Part shown: one piece after another, positions 9,824-19,150 of the stretch | How positions within the stretch are numbered: the stretch's first letter is position 1 | How the letters are laid out: each line of letters starts with the position of its first letter | Assembly (NCBI GenBank): GCA_964397425.1 | Contig: CAYNID010000001.1 | Coordinates: forward strand, 124,001 to 188,000 | DNA: 64,000 nucleotides | Origin: Hallerella sp964397425 | GTDB lineage: Bacteria > Fibrobacterota > Fibrobacteria > Fibrobacterales > Fibrobacteraceae | Reading direction: 5' to 3' | Translations under genes and position numbers: made by a program | Notes under the pieces: model-generated | What the model was told of the DNA's origin: nothing | The model's input: only the letters and a program-made list of their open reading frames with translations | Databases searched by the model: none

Positions 9824-11349
9824 TGTCTGCAGTGGAAGGCTCCGGAGTCTTCCGAATAACCGCCTTTTTCATCTTTGGCAAAAATTCTGTAAAAATGTTT
9901 GCCGGGGAGCATCGGGAATGCCGCGCGTGCATTTTTTTCAAAAGTCGCTTTGGTCACGGGCACGCCATCGACGGATTCTTCGACAAGAACCTTTCCACTT
10001 CGCACTCCGCTCAATTCAAATTGCAAAATGCATTTGTCCGAATGGGACTCGGTGATGTGGAGCTTTGGCGGGAACGCGATGGCGGCAGAATCGACAAGCG
10101 TTTTTTTCGAAGTTTGGAGGATGGCTTTCACAAGGGATTCTTCGCCGTTTATCAGGGAATCTTCTGGGGAAAATGTGAACGAGAAATGCCCGTTCGCATG
10201 GAGTCCGTTCAAATTTTTGGACTTGGAATTTCCAATGGAAACGGTGACTGTCGCCGAGGAATCTTCGCTGAAAAATTCTCCTGTGATGGTGAGGCCGTTG
10301 ACGCTGTTCATCGAAAGGGGCTGTTCTTTGTGTATGCGGATAAAGGCGCTGTCATCGTTCGAAGTGGGCTTGATGTATTCGACGAAAGCTTCTTTGCAAA
10401 GAGTTTCCACGTTGCCAATGGCGCATTTGACGCGGACTCTTTTGATTCCGTAAGAATCTTTTTCCCAATTCAAAGGCAGGCGGAACGCTCCTTGGGTGAG
10501 GTTCGCCGCGATTCCGTTGACTTTGACGGAAACGTTTTCCCGGCAAGTTCCGGCAATGAAGACTTCCGTTTTAGACGTTTTGGAGGGAATCTGTTCGAAT
10601 TGGCACGGCTCCGTTTTGAACAGGGAATCGGCCTTTTTCCCATTTTCCGCATCCATTTTCCGCACTTTCTGCTCCAGCTTTTCCATTTGGATTTTTCCCG
10701 AATTTCTTTCGGAAGAGATTTCCTTGGCCAATCCGCGTGAACCGGAACTGGGCGACTTGAATTTTTTCAAACCCTGCTCTTTTTCTTGGACTAAAGTTTC
10801 GCCGCCGTTCACTTCCAGCATTTGGCCGTTTTCGTCGGTCACGAGCATTTTGCCGCTTTCCAGGGAGACGATGATTCCTTCTTCGCCGCTTTCGACAAAA
10901 CCGTTCGTGCCGCGGATGGCGGCTGTCGCGGTTCCCGTTTTGAATTGGAAAGCGTTGCCGTTGGATTGCTTTTGAACGTCAAAAAAGACGCGTCCCTTTT
11001 GCAGATTGACTGAAGTCACTTTTTCGTTTTGATTGTTTATTGCCGTTTCGAAAAGAATCGTCGTGTTCTCTTCGATGGTCACAAGGCTTCCGTCCGAAAG
11101 CGCGATGCCCGCTTCACTTTCGACTAGTGTGCGGATAAGGTCGTTTTCGCGGACTTTGATGCCAATCCGGAGCGGATTCCAGTTGTCCTTCGCGTTTTTT
11201 TGAATGGTCACTTCTCCCAGGATGTAGCGGACTTTTCCGACGGGTGACGGATTTTCGGCGGCGATTGCCAACGAGGGAATCCCCAAAAGGCTCATGGCGA
11301 GAGATATCCGCACGAATAGGGAATGTTGAAGTTTGAAAATCGGTTTCAA
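9820..11349 (-). CDS. FecR-domain exported protein
   Basis: Start chosen as TTG at 11349: AGGAGG sits 5 bases upstream and the product then begins with a clean signal peptide (basic start, hydrophobic core, cleavage near SLAIA-AEN). An open frame reaching back to 11553 overlaps a divergent gene and is not used. The 509-residue product has a FecR-type beta-rich domain at ~40-200 (NDLIRT, ATAAIRGTNGF), a basic/coiled segment, then Ig-like repeats to the C-terminus. FecR domains in exported proteins of this kind are usually periplasmic or envelope modules, not iron-sigma regulators, and no sigma factor gene is adjacent. The function is unknown. It is coupled to gluQ. Confidence 0.75.
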   Translation of the reverse strand: MKPIFKLQHSLFVRISLAMSLLGIPSLAIAAENPSPVGKVRYILGEVTIQKNAKDNWNPLRIGIKVRENDLIRTLVESEAGIALSDGSLVTIEENTTILFETAINNQNEKVTSVNLQKGRVFFDVQKQSNGNAFQFKTGTATAAIRGTNGFVESGEEGIIVSLESGKMLVTDENGQMLEVNGGETLVQEKEQGLKKFKSPSSGSRGLAKEISSERNSGKIQMEKLEQKVRKMDAENGKKADSLFKTEPCQFEQIPSKTSKTEVFIAGTCRENVSVKVNGIAANLTQGAFRLPLNWEKDSYGIKRVRVKCAIGNVETLCKEAFVEYIKPTSNDDSAFIRIHKEQPLSMNSVNGLTITGEFFSEDSSATVTVSIGNSKSKNLNGLHANGHFSFTFSPEDSLINGEESLVKAILQTSKKTLVDSAAIAFPPKLHITESHSDKCILQFELSGVRSGKVLVEESVDGVPVTKATFEKNARAAFPMLPGKHFYRIFAKDEKGGYSEDSGAFHCRQ

Positions 11350-11385
11350 AAGTTCCTCCTTTAAAAAAGGGGCAAAATCATTCGG

Positions 11386-11391
11386 AATATA
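11386..11391 (-). promoter_or_regulatory. -10 box for the FecR-domain gene
   Basis: TATATT on the minus strand predicts a transcript with a ~30-base leader containing the AGGAGG site used for the TTG start at 11349. Confidence 0.45.
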
Positions 11392-11437
11392 GATTTTTAT
11401 CTTTTGAACAGAGAATAACAAATGGAACGAGGTGATT

Positions 11438-11728
11438 ATGGATACAGAAAATATGGAACCGTCAATTGAATATACGGACGAAGAAACCGGCGAACTTGTC
11501 ATTAAACAGCTTGCGCGGGAATATTTGAGCAAGGGCGCCTGGTCGACAATCATGTTCCTGTATCAAGAACGCAACGCCAAAACGGGTGAATTCGGAGAAC
11601 CGAAAGTTTCCATTCGCCGTTATCAAAAGCAGCAGGGCGTTTTCAAGCAGCGGAGCAAATTCAACATTTCGAATCAGGCTCAGGCGGCTGCCATCATTTC
11701 CGTTTTGCAAAAATGGTATAATATTTAA
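11438..11728 (+). CDS. Small conserved protein of unknown function
   Basis: 96 residues, soluble, with an acidic N-terminus and a basic, hydrophobic body (YLSKGAWSTIMFLYQE, VSIRRYQKQQG, SKFNISNQAQAAAI). No named family was recognised. ATG at 11438 is preferred to GTG at 11432 because GAGG lies 5 bases upstream. It sits one base ahead of ybeY and the pair looks co-transcribed, which hints at a ribosome- or RNA-related role, but nothing in the residues proves it. Confidence 0.75.
   Translation: MDTENMEPSIEYTDEETGELVIKQLAREYLSKGAWSTIMFLYQERNAKTGEFGEPKVSIRRYQKQQGVFKQRSKFNISNQAQAAAIISVLQKWYNI
11717..11722 (+). promoter_or_regulatory. TATAAT box 7 nt before the ybeY start
   Basis: A perfect TATAAT inside the last codons of the preceding small gene ends 7 bases before the ybeY ATG. 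It could drive a leaderless ybeY-corC transcript in addition to read-through. Confidence 0.4.
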
Positions 11729-11729
11729 T

Positions 11730-12221
11730 ATGGCCGAAAAAAAACGCGCACCGTCATTTTTGGTGAATTTTCTCACAGAAGATGAACTGAAAGAGTTCCC
11801 CTGGAAATCCCGGTTCGAACCGCTCGCCCGGAAAATTCTCCTGGAAGAGGGACATCCGGAAAATGTCAACATCGTTCTTTGCAGCGATGGGACCGTTCGC
11901 GAGTTGAACAGGCAATATCGCCATCTGGACAAGGTGACGGACGTGTTGAGCTTTGAATGGCACGAAGATTATCTGCTTGGCGAAATTTACATCGCCAGTG
12001 ATCAGGTGAAACGTCAGGCCCCGAAGTTCGGAAATTCCTTTTATGCGGAACTCAAACGGATGATTGTCCATGGGCTGTTGCATCTTTCCGGTTATGACCA
12101 TCATACGGTTTCGGAACGTTCCGTGATGCGCCGTCGGGAGCGGGAAATTTTGGGCCGTGACATTTATCGTGCCGATGCGGGTGTGGCTTCCCCGAGTAAA
12201 GAACGCCGAAGGAAGAAGTAA
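11730..12221 (+). CDS. ybeY: Endoribonuclease YbeY (rRNA maturation factor)
   Basis: A 163-residue metalloprotein that matures 16S rRNA ends and takes part in ribosome quality control. The diagnostic zinc motif HGLLHLSGYDH is at ~112-122, preceded by RELNRQYRHLDKVTDVLSF, typical of the family. A basic tail (KERRRKK) is plausible for RNA contact. The next gene starts inside its stop codon (TAATG). There is no Shine-Dalgarno site; a TATAAT box lies 7 bases upstream. Confidence 0.95.
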   Translation: MAEKKRAPSFLVNFLTEDELKEFPWKSRFEPLARKILLEEGHPENVNIVLCSDGTVRELNRQYRHLDKVTDVLSFEWHEDYLLGEIYIASDQVKRQAPKFGNSFYAELKRMIVHGLLHLSGYDHHTVSERSVMRRREREILGRDIYRADAGVASPSKERRRKK

Positions 12222-13546
12222 TGTTGGATTTGAATTGGATGATGCAGGGAACAACAGTTTGCATTGTTGTCGCTGTCGTTTTGGTTGTTCTTTCGGGGCT
12301 TTTTTCCCTGGTCAAAACGGTCTTTTTGTCGCTTTCCGTGACAACTGAAAGCGAAGAGGATGAAAAACTGGTGGCGCGGGTGAACGCCTACGTGGATGCG
12401 CCCGGTTTCAACGAGACGATTTCCATTGCCCGCATCATTTTGAATGCTTCGGCGGGAGTCCTCGGCTTTTTGGCCGCCTATGCGCTGACCTGTGGGTTTT
12501 ACGGGCATCCGGTTTTGGGGCTTTGCCTTTATGTGATTTTGGCGGGATTCGTGGAATACGTGGTGGTCATTTTGATCCCGAATATGTTCGGCGTTTTTCG
12601 ACCGGAAACATTTTCCCGGATGCTTTTGCCTGTTTTCAAGATCTTGCGGTTGCCGTTTGCGTTGGAAGCGAAGTGCGCCAATTGGGTTTATTTGAAAGTG
12701 CACAAAGCGTTGGGATACAATCCGAAGTTGAGCTTTCTTTCGGAAGACAAACGGGACGCTCTGGAGTCCGACATGTCTGACGAAGATGAAGATGCGTTGG
12801 ACGAAGATGAACGTCAAATGGTGCTGAATATTTTTGATTTTGTCGAAACGCCTGTCCGCGAAATCATGACTCCCCGCGTCGACATGGTGACAATCGACAT
12901 TTCTTCGACTTTAGAAGAAACCATCCACGTGTTGAACGAAGAACGCCATTCCCGCGTGCCTGTTTACAGGGATTCCATCGACAACATTGTCGGGGTCCTT
13001 TCTGCCAGGGATTTTCTGGAATGGTATACGGAACATGGGAAAGAACCGTTCGACCTCCAGTCCTTGTTGAATCCAGTCGTTTTTGTTCCTCAGCAAAAGC
13101 AAATCGACGATTTGCTCCGCGAGTTGCGTGAAAACGGAAATCAGCTGGCGATTGTCGTCGATGAATACGGCGGTGTGGCGGGCCTTGTCACCGTAGAAGA
13201 TATCGTCGAAGAAATCGTTGGTGAAATCAAAGACGAAGACGACTTGGAAGATGACGCGATGATCCAGAAATTGAAAGATGGACGATACGTTTTCAATCCG
13301 CTGATTACCATTTCCGATTTTGAAGATGCGACGGGAATTGCACTCAAAGAGCCGGAAGGCGTGCATGTGGAAACCGTCTCGGGATTGATTTTGGCAAAGC
13401 TTGGCGCGATTCCTTCGGCTGGTGCGGAAGTGGATATTGGCGGGCACAAGTTCCGCGTTATCAAGATGGACGGCACCCGCATGACGAAAGCGATGCTTGT
13501 TCCGCAAGACAGGCTTACCCGGAAAGCTCCCAGCATTCCGCGATAG
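12221..13546 (+). CDS. HlyC/CorC-family membrane protein with CBS pair
   Basis: 441 residues. The N-terminal ~160 contain three to four hydrophobic segments resembling a DUF21 (CNNM) domain. A CBS pair follows at ~205-325 (MTPRVDMVTID, HSRVPVYRD, VDEYGGVAGLVTVEDIVEEIVGE), then a CorC_HlyC domain at ~340-430. Relatives are linked to Mg2+/Co2+ efflux or tolerance, and the linker before the CBS domain is very acidic (DEDEDALDEDE). Placement directly after ybeY is a common bacterial arrangement. Start and ybeY stop overlap by one base. Confidence 0.88.
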   Translation: MLDLNWMMQGTTVCIVVAVVLVVLSGLFSLVKTVFLSLSVTTESEEDEKLVARVNAYVDAPGFNETISIARIILNASAGVLGFLAAYALTCGFYGHPVLGLCLYVILAGFVEYVVVILIPNMFGVFRPETFSRMLLPVFKILRLPFALEAKCANWVYLKVHKALGYNPKLSFLSEDKRDALESDMSDEDEDALDEDERQMVLNIFDFVETPVREIMTPRVDMVTIDISSTLEETIHVLNEERHSRVPVYRDSIDNIVGVLSARDFLEWYTEHGKEPFDLQSLLNPVVFVPQQKQIDDLLRELRENGNQLAIVVDEYGGVAGLVTVEDIVEEIVGEIKDEDDLEDDAMIQKLKDGRYVFNPLITISDFEDATGIALKEPEGVHVETVSGLILAKLGAIPSAGAEVDIGGHKFRVIKMDGTRMTKAMLVPQDRLTRKAPSIPR

Positions 13547-13726
13547 CTGGACAGCCGCTTATTGTTAGCTGAAACTAAAATAAGCGTGTTTGCAACAGGG
13601 GCTTTTGAACGCCTTTTCCCGAAAACAGGTGGAATTGTCGGTCTTTTTGCTCTTTTTTGGTCTAAGAAATTCCAAATTTCGTATATTTGAAATGCTGTAA
13701 AAATCGATTAAGCAAAGGAGAATCCT

Positions 13727-15979
13727 ATGGTTCAGAACGAAGCTTGGGAAGGCTTTGAAGGACGAATTTGGAAAGAAGAAATCAACGTCCGCGACTTTAT
13801 CCAAAAGAATTACAAGCCGTATAATGGCGATGAAACATTTCTGGAGAAACCGACCGAGGCGACAGACAAACTCTGGGGAAAACTGAAACAACTTCAAAAG
13901 GAAGAACGCAAAAAAGGCGGAGTCCTTGACATGGACACGGAAGTCGTTTCTTCTATCACGTCGCATGCGCCCGGTTACATCGACGAATCCATGAAGGATC
14001 TTGAACAGATTGTCGGACTCCAGACGGACAAGCCGTTGAAACGCGCTTTTATGCCGTTTGGCGGAATCCGCATGGCCGAAGAAGCGTGCTCGACTTACGG
14101 TTACATGCCTTCGCCGAAATTGCATGAAATTTTCACAAAATACCATAAAACGCACAATGACGGCGTTTTTGACGTTTATACGCCGGAGATGAAATTGGCA
14201 CGTCACAGCCACATTGTGACGGGACTTCCGGATACTTATGGTCGTGGGCGGATTGTCGGCGATTATCGCCGGGTGGCCCTTTATGGAATTGACTTTTTGA
14301 TTGCCAAAAAGCAGGAAGACAAGGCGAATTGCGGCGACGGTACCATGACGGATGCCGTTATCCGGCTGCGGGAAGAACTTTCCATGCAAATCAAGGCCTT
14401 GAAAGAGTTGAAAGTGATGGCCGCCTCTTACGGGTTCGACATTTCTGGCCCGGCGAAAACGGCAAAAGAAGCGGTTCAGTGGCTTTACTTTGGCTATCTG
14501 GGAGCCATCAAAACGCAAAATGGCGCGGCGATGAGCGTTGGACGCGTTTCCACATTCCTGGACATTTATATGGAACGCGATTTGGAAAAGGGCGTTCTCA
14601 CGGAGAAAGAAGCGCAGGAACTTATCGACCATTTGGTGATGAAGTGCCGCATGGTCAAATTTGCCCGCATTCCGTCTTATAATCAGCTGTTCTCCGGGGA
14701 TCCGGTGTGGGCGACGCTTGAAGTGGCCGGCATGGGAGTCGATGGACGGCACATGGTGACGAAAAACGATTACCGCTTTTTGCACACTTTGGAAAACATG
14801 GGACCTTCTCCGGAGCCGAACCTCACCGTCCTTTACACAGACAAGCTCCCGGAAAATTTCAAGAAGTACGCCGCCAAGATTTCTGTGAAAACGAGTTCCA
14901 TCCAATATGAAAATGATGACGTGATGAAGCCGGTTTGGGGGGATGATTATTCCATTTGCTGTTGCGTTTCGGCGACTCAGACGGGTAAAGAAATGCAGTT
15001 CTTTGGAGCCCGTGCCAATTTGGCCAAAGCGCTCCTTTATGCAATTAACGGCGGCGTTGACGAAAAGAGCGGCGAACAGGTTGGCCCCGCGTATAAGCCT
15101 ATCACGTCGGAGTATTTGGACTACGAAGAAGTGATGAAAAAGTACGATGCCATGCTCGAATGGTTGGCAGATTTGTATGTGAACACGCTGAATGCCATTC
15201 AGTATATGCACGACAAGTATTATTACGAAGCGGAAGAGATGGCTTTGATTGATACGGATGTCCGCCGTACTTTCGCAACGGGCATTGCCGGGTTCTCGCA
15301 CGTGATCGATTCCCTTTCTGCGATTAAATACGCAAAAGTGAAAGTGCTCCGCAATGAAAAGGGCGTAGCCGTTGACTACGAGGTCGAAGGAGAATTTCCG
15401 AAATACGGCAACGATGATGACCGGGCGGATGAAATCGGCGTGGAACTGCTCCGCAGCTTTATGACGAAAATCCGGAAGCATCACACTTATCGCGATTCCG
15501 AACCGACGACTTCGATTTTGACGATTACGTCGAATGTGGTTTATGGAAAGGCGACGGGAGCCATGCCGGATGGCCGTAAAGAAGGAGAACCGCTTTCTCC
15601 GGGGGCGAATCCGAGTTATGGTGCAGAACAGAATGGACTTCTCGCGTCTCTCAATTCTGTCGCCAAGGTGCCGTATCATTGGGCGCTTGACGGTATCAGC
15701 AACACCCAGACTATCAATCCGGAAGCGTTGGGCCACAGCGACGAAGAACGTACGAACAATTTGGTGCAGGTCTTAGACGGATATTTTGCCCAAGGTCCCC
15801 ACCATTTGAACGTGAATGTCTTTGGCCGTGAAAAGCTCCTCGATGCGATGGAACATCCGGAAAAAGAAGAATACCAGAACTTCACCATTCGAGTGTCCGG
15901 TTATGCGGTCAAGTTCATCGATCTGACGAAAGAACAGCAGATGGACGTGATTTCGCGTACTTGCCACGACAGAATGTAA
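13727..15979 (+). CDS. pflB: Formate C-acetyltransferase (pyruvate formate-lyase)
   Basis: A 750-residue glycyl radical enzyme converting pyruvate and CoA to acetyl-CoA and formate, central to anaerobic sugar fermentation. The catalytic pair Cys-Cys is in YSICCCVSA, with a third adjacent cysteine. QFFGARANLAK and INGGVDEK follow as in E. coli PflB. The radical site is Gly725 in RVSGYAV, 26 residues from the C-terminus. The length is standard (760 in E. coli). The start is fixed by AAGGAG 7 bases upstream. A TATATT at 13682 could be its -10. The activase gene follows after 2 bases. Confidence 0.97.
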   Translation: MVQNEAWEGFEGRIWKEEINVRDFIQKNYKPYNGDETFLEKPTEATDKLWGKLKQLQKEERKKGGVLDMDTEVVSSITSHAPGYIDESMKDLEQIVGLQTDKPLKRAFMPFGGIRMAEEACSTYGYMPSPKLHEIFTKYHKTHNDGVFDVYTPEMKLARHSHIVTGLPDTYGRGRIVGDYRRVALYGIDFLIAKKQEDKANCGDGTMTDAVIRLREELSMQIKALKELKVMAASYGFDISGPAKTAKEAVQWLYFGYLGAIKTQNGAAMSVGRVSTFLDIYMERDLEKGVLTEKEAQELIDHLVMKCRMVKFARIPSYNQLFSGDPVWATLEVAGMGVDGRHMVTKNDYRFLHTLENMGPSPEPNLTVLYTDKLPENFKKYAAKISVKTSSIQYENDDVMKPVWGDDYSICCCVSATQTGKEMQFFGARANLAKALLYAINGGVDEKSGEQVGPAYKPITSEYLDYEEVMKKYDAMLEWLADLYVNTLNAIQYMHDKYYYEAEEMALIDTDVRRTFATGIAGFSHVIDSLSAIKYAKVKVLRNEKGVAVDYEVEGEFPKYGNDDDRADEIGVELLRSFMTKIRKHHTYRDSEPTTSILTITSNVVYGKATGAMPDGRKEGEPLSPGANPSYGAEQNGLLASLNSVAKVPYHWALDGISNTQTINPEALGHSDEERTNNLVQVLDGYFAQGPHHLNVNVFGREKLLDAMEHPEKEEYQNFTIRVSGYAVKFIDLTKEQQMDVISRTCHDRM

Positions 15980-15981
15980 TC

Positions 15982-16728
15982 ATGGCGGTAGGGCGCGTTC
16001 ACAAATTGGAATCTTTCGGACTTGTGGATGGGCCCGGAGTGCGGTATGTCGTGTTTTTGCAGGGCTGCCGCATGCGTTGCCGCTATTGTCATAATCCAGA
16101 ATCTTGGAATAGCTCCGGGGGAAAACTTTACACTCCCCAGGAGCTGTTTTCACAAGTATACCGTTACAAATCTTATTGGAAAAACAATGGGGGCGTGACG
16201 GTCAGCGGAGGAGAACCCCTGCTGCAAATGGATTTCTTGTTGGAATTTTTTGAACTGTGCCGGGCGCATTCGGTCAGTACGGCTTTAGACACCAGCGGAA
16301 ATCCGTTTTCGGAAGAGGCTGATTATCTGTCCAAATTTGATAGACTTTTGGACTCGACCTCCATTGTCCTGTTGGATTTGAAAATGTGGGATTCCGAAGG
16401 ACATAAAAGTCTTACCGGCAAGTCGAATGAAAACATTTTGAAAATGGCGACTCGCATTTCGGAACGAGGGATTCCCATTTGGATTCGCCGCGTTTTGGTT
16501 CCGGGACTCACCGATGACGAAAAGGATTTGGAAAATACATACAAATTCATCTGTTCCTTGAAAACGGTTCGCCGGGTGGAAGTTTTGCCTTACCATGCAT
16601 TTGCCATTCCCAAGTGGCAGCAGCTGGGAATTCCCTACACGTTGATGGAGGCGAAGGCTCCGACAGAGGAACAGGTGAAGCGCGCCGAAGAAATTTTGCA
16701 CGTCAAAAGTTTTCCCGATGATTCGTAG
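15982..16728 (+). CDS. pflA: Pyruvate formate-lyase activating enzyme
   Basis: A 248-residue radical SAM enzyme that places the glycyl radical on PflB. The cluster motif CRMRCRYC is at ~30-37 and GGVTVSGGEPLLQ is the SAM-binding GGE region. Length matches E. coli PflA (246). ATG at 15982 is preferred to the in-frame TTG at 15961, which lies inside pflB. It is co-transcribed with pflB with a 2-base gap and no separate Shine-Dalgarno site, so translation is probably coupled. Confidence 0.95.
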   Translation: MAVGRVHKLESFGLVDGPGVRYVVFLQGCRMRCRYCHNPESWNSSGGKLYTPQELFSQVYRYKSYWKNNGGVTVSGGEPLLQMDFLLEFFELCRAHSVSTALDTSGNPFSEEADYLSKFDRLLDSTSIVLLDLKMWDSEGHKSLTGKSNENILKMATRISERGIPIWIRRVLVPGLTDDEKDLENTYKFICSLKTVRRVEVLPYHAFAIPKWQQLGIPYTLMEAKAPTEEQVKRAEEILHVKSFPDDS

Positions 16729-17016
16729 CGGTTTGGTTCTGCTTGGCAAAAGTTCCCCTTTCAAAAATAAGAGTTCCATTTAAATAGAACATTCCTTCTT
16801 TGCAAAAGAAGTTCGCCGGTACGGTTGACGGACAAGTGTCCTTATTGCGAAAACGGCACCACTTTTGCTGTCCAAATCGTGCAAATTTCAACCCCTGCAG
16901 AAAAGATTTCCGTGTGAAATCCACCCATATCGACACATTCCATTCCGCAGCCTTGACGTCCAACTCCGGATTCTTGATTCCGCATCCTGGTTGTGAATTT
17001 ATCACGGAATAGATAC
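16729..17016. other. Non-coding gap between convergent pflA and yebC
   Basis: No credible gene. It contains a near-palindrome GTTCCATTTAAATAGAAC at ~16775-16792 and one diverged copy of the 8-kb repeat family (16845-16987). No clear terminator for pflA was found. Confidence 0.6.
16845..16987 (+). repeat. Solitary diverged copy of the array half-unit
   Basis: It shares with the 7961-8865 array (read on the minus strand) the ordered blocks AAAACGGC, GTCCAAA-CGTGCAAA, TTCAAC and GCAGAAAAG, and a tail ending in ATTCCGCA-type sequence. It lies ~120 bases after the pflA stop in the same orientation as pflA. Confidence 0.75.
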
Positions 17017-17050
17017 AGAAAACCCCGGAAGTTGAAGTCAACTTTCGGGG
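17017..17050 (-). terminator. Terminator of yebC
   Basis: On the minus strand CCCCGAAAGTTGA pairs with TCAACTTCCGGGG (one A-C mismatch), followed by TTTT. It starts ~30 bases after the yebC stop. Confidence 0.7.
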
Positions 17051-17082
17051 AGAATTGTGAAATTTAATTTTGACGGAAAGGA

Positions 17083-17829
17083 TTATTCGGCGGAATCCAA
17101 ATCTTCATCGCTGATTTCGGCGTTGTGGTAAACGTCTTGAACATCGTCGTCGTCTTCGAATTTGTCGAGCAATTTCAACAGCTTCTGGGCATCGGCGTGT
17201 TCCAGCTTGACAGGATCGTTGGGAACGTAGCTGATTTCCGCGCTGAGCATTTCAATGCCGGCGGCTTCAAGGGCTTTGGTCACGGCATCGAAAGATTCCG
17301 GGGATGTAGAAATTTCATGCACGTCATCTTCGGTGGCCATGTCGTCTGCGCCGGCTTCGAGTGCAACGTCCATCACCTGGTCTTCGGTGTATTTGGATGC
17401 GTCGACATCGATAACGCCTTTATGGGTGAACGCCCAAGAAACAGAACCCGCTTCGCCAAGGCTGCCGCCGTTTTTGTTGAAAATATTGCGGATGTTCGAA
17501 ACGGTACGCGTTTTGTTGTCGGTCATGCATTTGACGAAAATGGCGACTCCGCCGGGGCCGCGGCCTTCGTAAATCGGTTCTTCCATGATGACGTCTTTGC
17601 CTTCACCGGTTCCCTTTGCGATTGCCGATTCAATGTTCTTGGCCGGAAGGCTTTGGCTTTTCGCTTTGAGGATGGCTGCGCGGAGGCGCGGGTTGGCGTC
17701 GGGATTGCCGCCGCCGAGTTTGGCTGCGATGGAAATTTCTTTAATGAATTTGTTCCAAGCTTTGGCGCGGGCTACATCTGTTTTTGCTTTCTTGCGTTTT
17801 GTCGTTGCCCATTTGGAATGTCCGGACAT
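17083..17829 (-). CDS. yebC: YebC/PmpR-family protein
   Basis: A 248-residue member of the YebC family (transcriptional regulators and translation factors easing polyproline stalling). It begins MSGHSKWATTKRKK, the family signature, with KNIESAIAKGTGEG, YEGRGPGGVA and NIFNKNGGSLGEAGSVS following in order. The length is typical. The GAGGT Shine-Dalgarno site lies 4-5 bases before ATG. It stands alone, bounded by terminators on both sides. Confidence 0.93.
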   Translation of the reverse strand: MSGHSKWATTKRKKAKTDVARAKAWNKFIKEISIAAKLGGGNPDANPRLRAAILKAKSQSLPAKNIESAIAKGTGEGKDVIMEEPIYEGRGPGGVAIFVKCMTDNKTRTVSNIRNIFNKNGGSLGEAGSVSWAFTHKGVIDVDASKYTEDQVMDVALEAGADDMATEDDVHEISTSPESFDAVTKALEAAGIEMLSAEISYVPNDPVKLEHADAQKLLKLLDKFEDDDDVQDVYHNAEISDEDLDSAE

Positions 17830-17907
17830 AAATACCTCGGAGGTTCAAAATTGATGTTCCAAAAATAGTATTCTGGAGTGGCTTGAAAAAGATTTTTCTT
17901 CAAAAAT

Positions 17908-17930
17908 TGCCCAAAGAAGGGCTTTTTTGA
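17908..17930 (-). terminator. Short terminator after the obgE-HU-smpB-amidase operon
   Basis: GCCC and GGGC around a 6-base loop are flanked by A/T runs on both strands. It lies ~20 bases past the amidase stop and ~80 bases before yebC. Confidence 0.45.
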
Positions 17931-17947
17931 AACAGAAAGGTGAAATT

Positions 17948-19150
17948 TTAATGGGAAAGCGTCTTCAGGTATTCGTCAATCGCTTTGCGGTATTCTTCGA
18001 CTCCGGTCGCGATGCGTTTCGCCATCTCTTTTTGCCCTTTGTCGGAATTCATGTATTTTTCTTCGTCGGGATTGCTGATGAATCCCAGTTCGATGAGCGT
18101 CGCCGGCATGAATGCCCCGACGAGGACCATGAATCCGGCACCACCTGCGCCAGAACCTTGTTTGGGAATGTTTCCGCCTTCGTAAGCGCGGATTGTCTTT
18201 TCGGTGAAGGTGTAACTGGCGTGCTTGTATTGTTCAAGGCGCGCCTGGAGCTTTAACCAGTCAAGAGGGGAAAGTTCTTCTTTGGAGTTTTTGTCGCCGT
18301 AAGTTTTCGCCACTTTGTTTTCGCGGCGGGCGATGGCGCGGTCTTCTTCGTTTTCGGGGTCACGTAAAACGTAAATGCGGAATCCGCGCGTCTTTTTTTT
18401 GCGGGCGGCGTTTCCATCGATGGCGTTGCAGTGCAGGCTGATGAAAAGGTCGCCGTTCCATTTGTTGGCCAGTTGCGGACGTTCGGAAAGCTGAATGAAT
18501 TTATCTGTATTGCGGGTGAGCTTCACCTGAAATCCTTTTGAAAGCAGTTCTTTTTCGAGAAGCTTTGCTACAGAAAGTACGATGTCTTTTTCGTTTGAAA
18601 TTTTTCCGATGGCGCCGGGATCTTTTCCACCGTGGCCGGGATCGATGATGATGGTTTTGACTTCGCGTGAACCGGCGGGGGCGTTCTTGTTTTTGACTGT
18701 GGCCTTTGACGACGAGGAGAGCGCGGACGAAGATGAAATTGCGGCTGACGAAATGTTTTTTTCGGGCGCGGTTGTTTTGATTTCGCCGGAGGTTAAGAGG
18801 TGGGCGGCTGTGTCTAATGCGTAGCGCTTTGAAAACGCCTTGGAAAAGATTTTAACGGTTTCATTCAGCGGAGCCCAGAGCGCATCGTTTTCAAAAAGGG
18901 TTGGCGCGGACAGTTTGTGTGCGTTTCCATTGGCGAAAATGTAGGGAACGCCCAATACGAACGCGCAAGAGAGGGGCTTGCCTTCGGCTTTGAAGTGCCT
19001 TTCGACGGGATGCCAAGAAGTAGACAAGCCCTCTGCTTTGGAGAGGGAATCGATGTTCACCATCCAAATGCCGTTTTTTTGCATCGCGGGGATGTCGGCG
19101 AGGATTGTCGAAAAAAGTCCGAAACAAAGTATGGCGAAGAGCGTTTTCAA
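17948..19150 (-). CDS. N-acetylmuramoyl-L-alanine amidase (Amidase_3)
   Basis: A 400-residue exported murein hydrolase. It starts with a signal peptide (MKTLFAILCFGLFSTILA), then an ~140-residue unassigned domain that may be AMIN-like, a Ser-rich linker (AISSSSALSSSSK), and the catalytic domain from ~165. The zinc ligands are His in IDPGHGGKDPGA, Glu in NEKDIVL and His in SLHCNA; the catalytic Glu is in IELGFISNPDE. It cleaves the amide between MurNAc and the stem peptide, typically in cell separation. The start is TTG overlapping the smpB TGA by 4 bases (TTGA). Confidence 0.9.
   Translation of the reverse strand: MKTLFAILCFGLFSTILADIPAMQKNGIWMVNIDSLSKAEGLSTSWHPVERHFKAEGKPLSCAFVLGVPYIFANGNAHKLSAPTLFENDALWAPLNETVKIFSKAFSKRYALDTAAHLLTSGEIKTTAPEKNISSAAISSSSALSSSSKATVKNKNAPAGSREVKTIIIDPGHGGKDPGAIGKISNEKDIVLSVAKLLEKELLSKGFQVKLTRNTDKFIQLSERPQLANKWNGDLFISLHCNAIDGNAARKKKTRGFRIYVLRDPENEEDRAIARRENKVAKTYGDKNSKEELSPLDWLKLQARLEQYKHASYTFTEKTIRAYEGGNIPKQGSGAGGAGFMVLVGAFMPATLIELGFISNPDEEKYMNSDKGQKEMAKRIATGVEEYRKAIDEYLKTLSH

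Noticed and set aside
13565..15736. 723-codon minus-strand open frame
   Set aside because: Exactly antisense to pflB, Arg/His-rich and low in normal protein composition: a codon-bias shadow.
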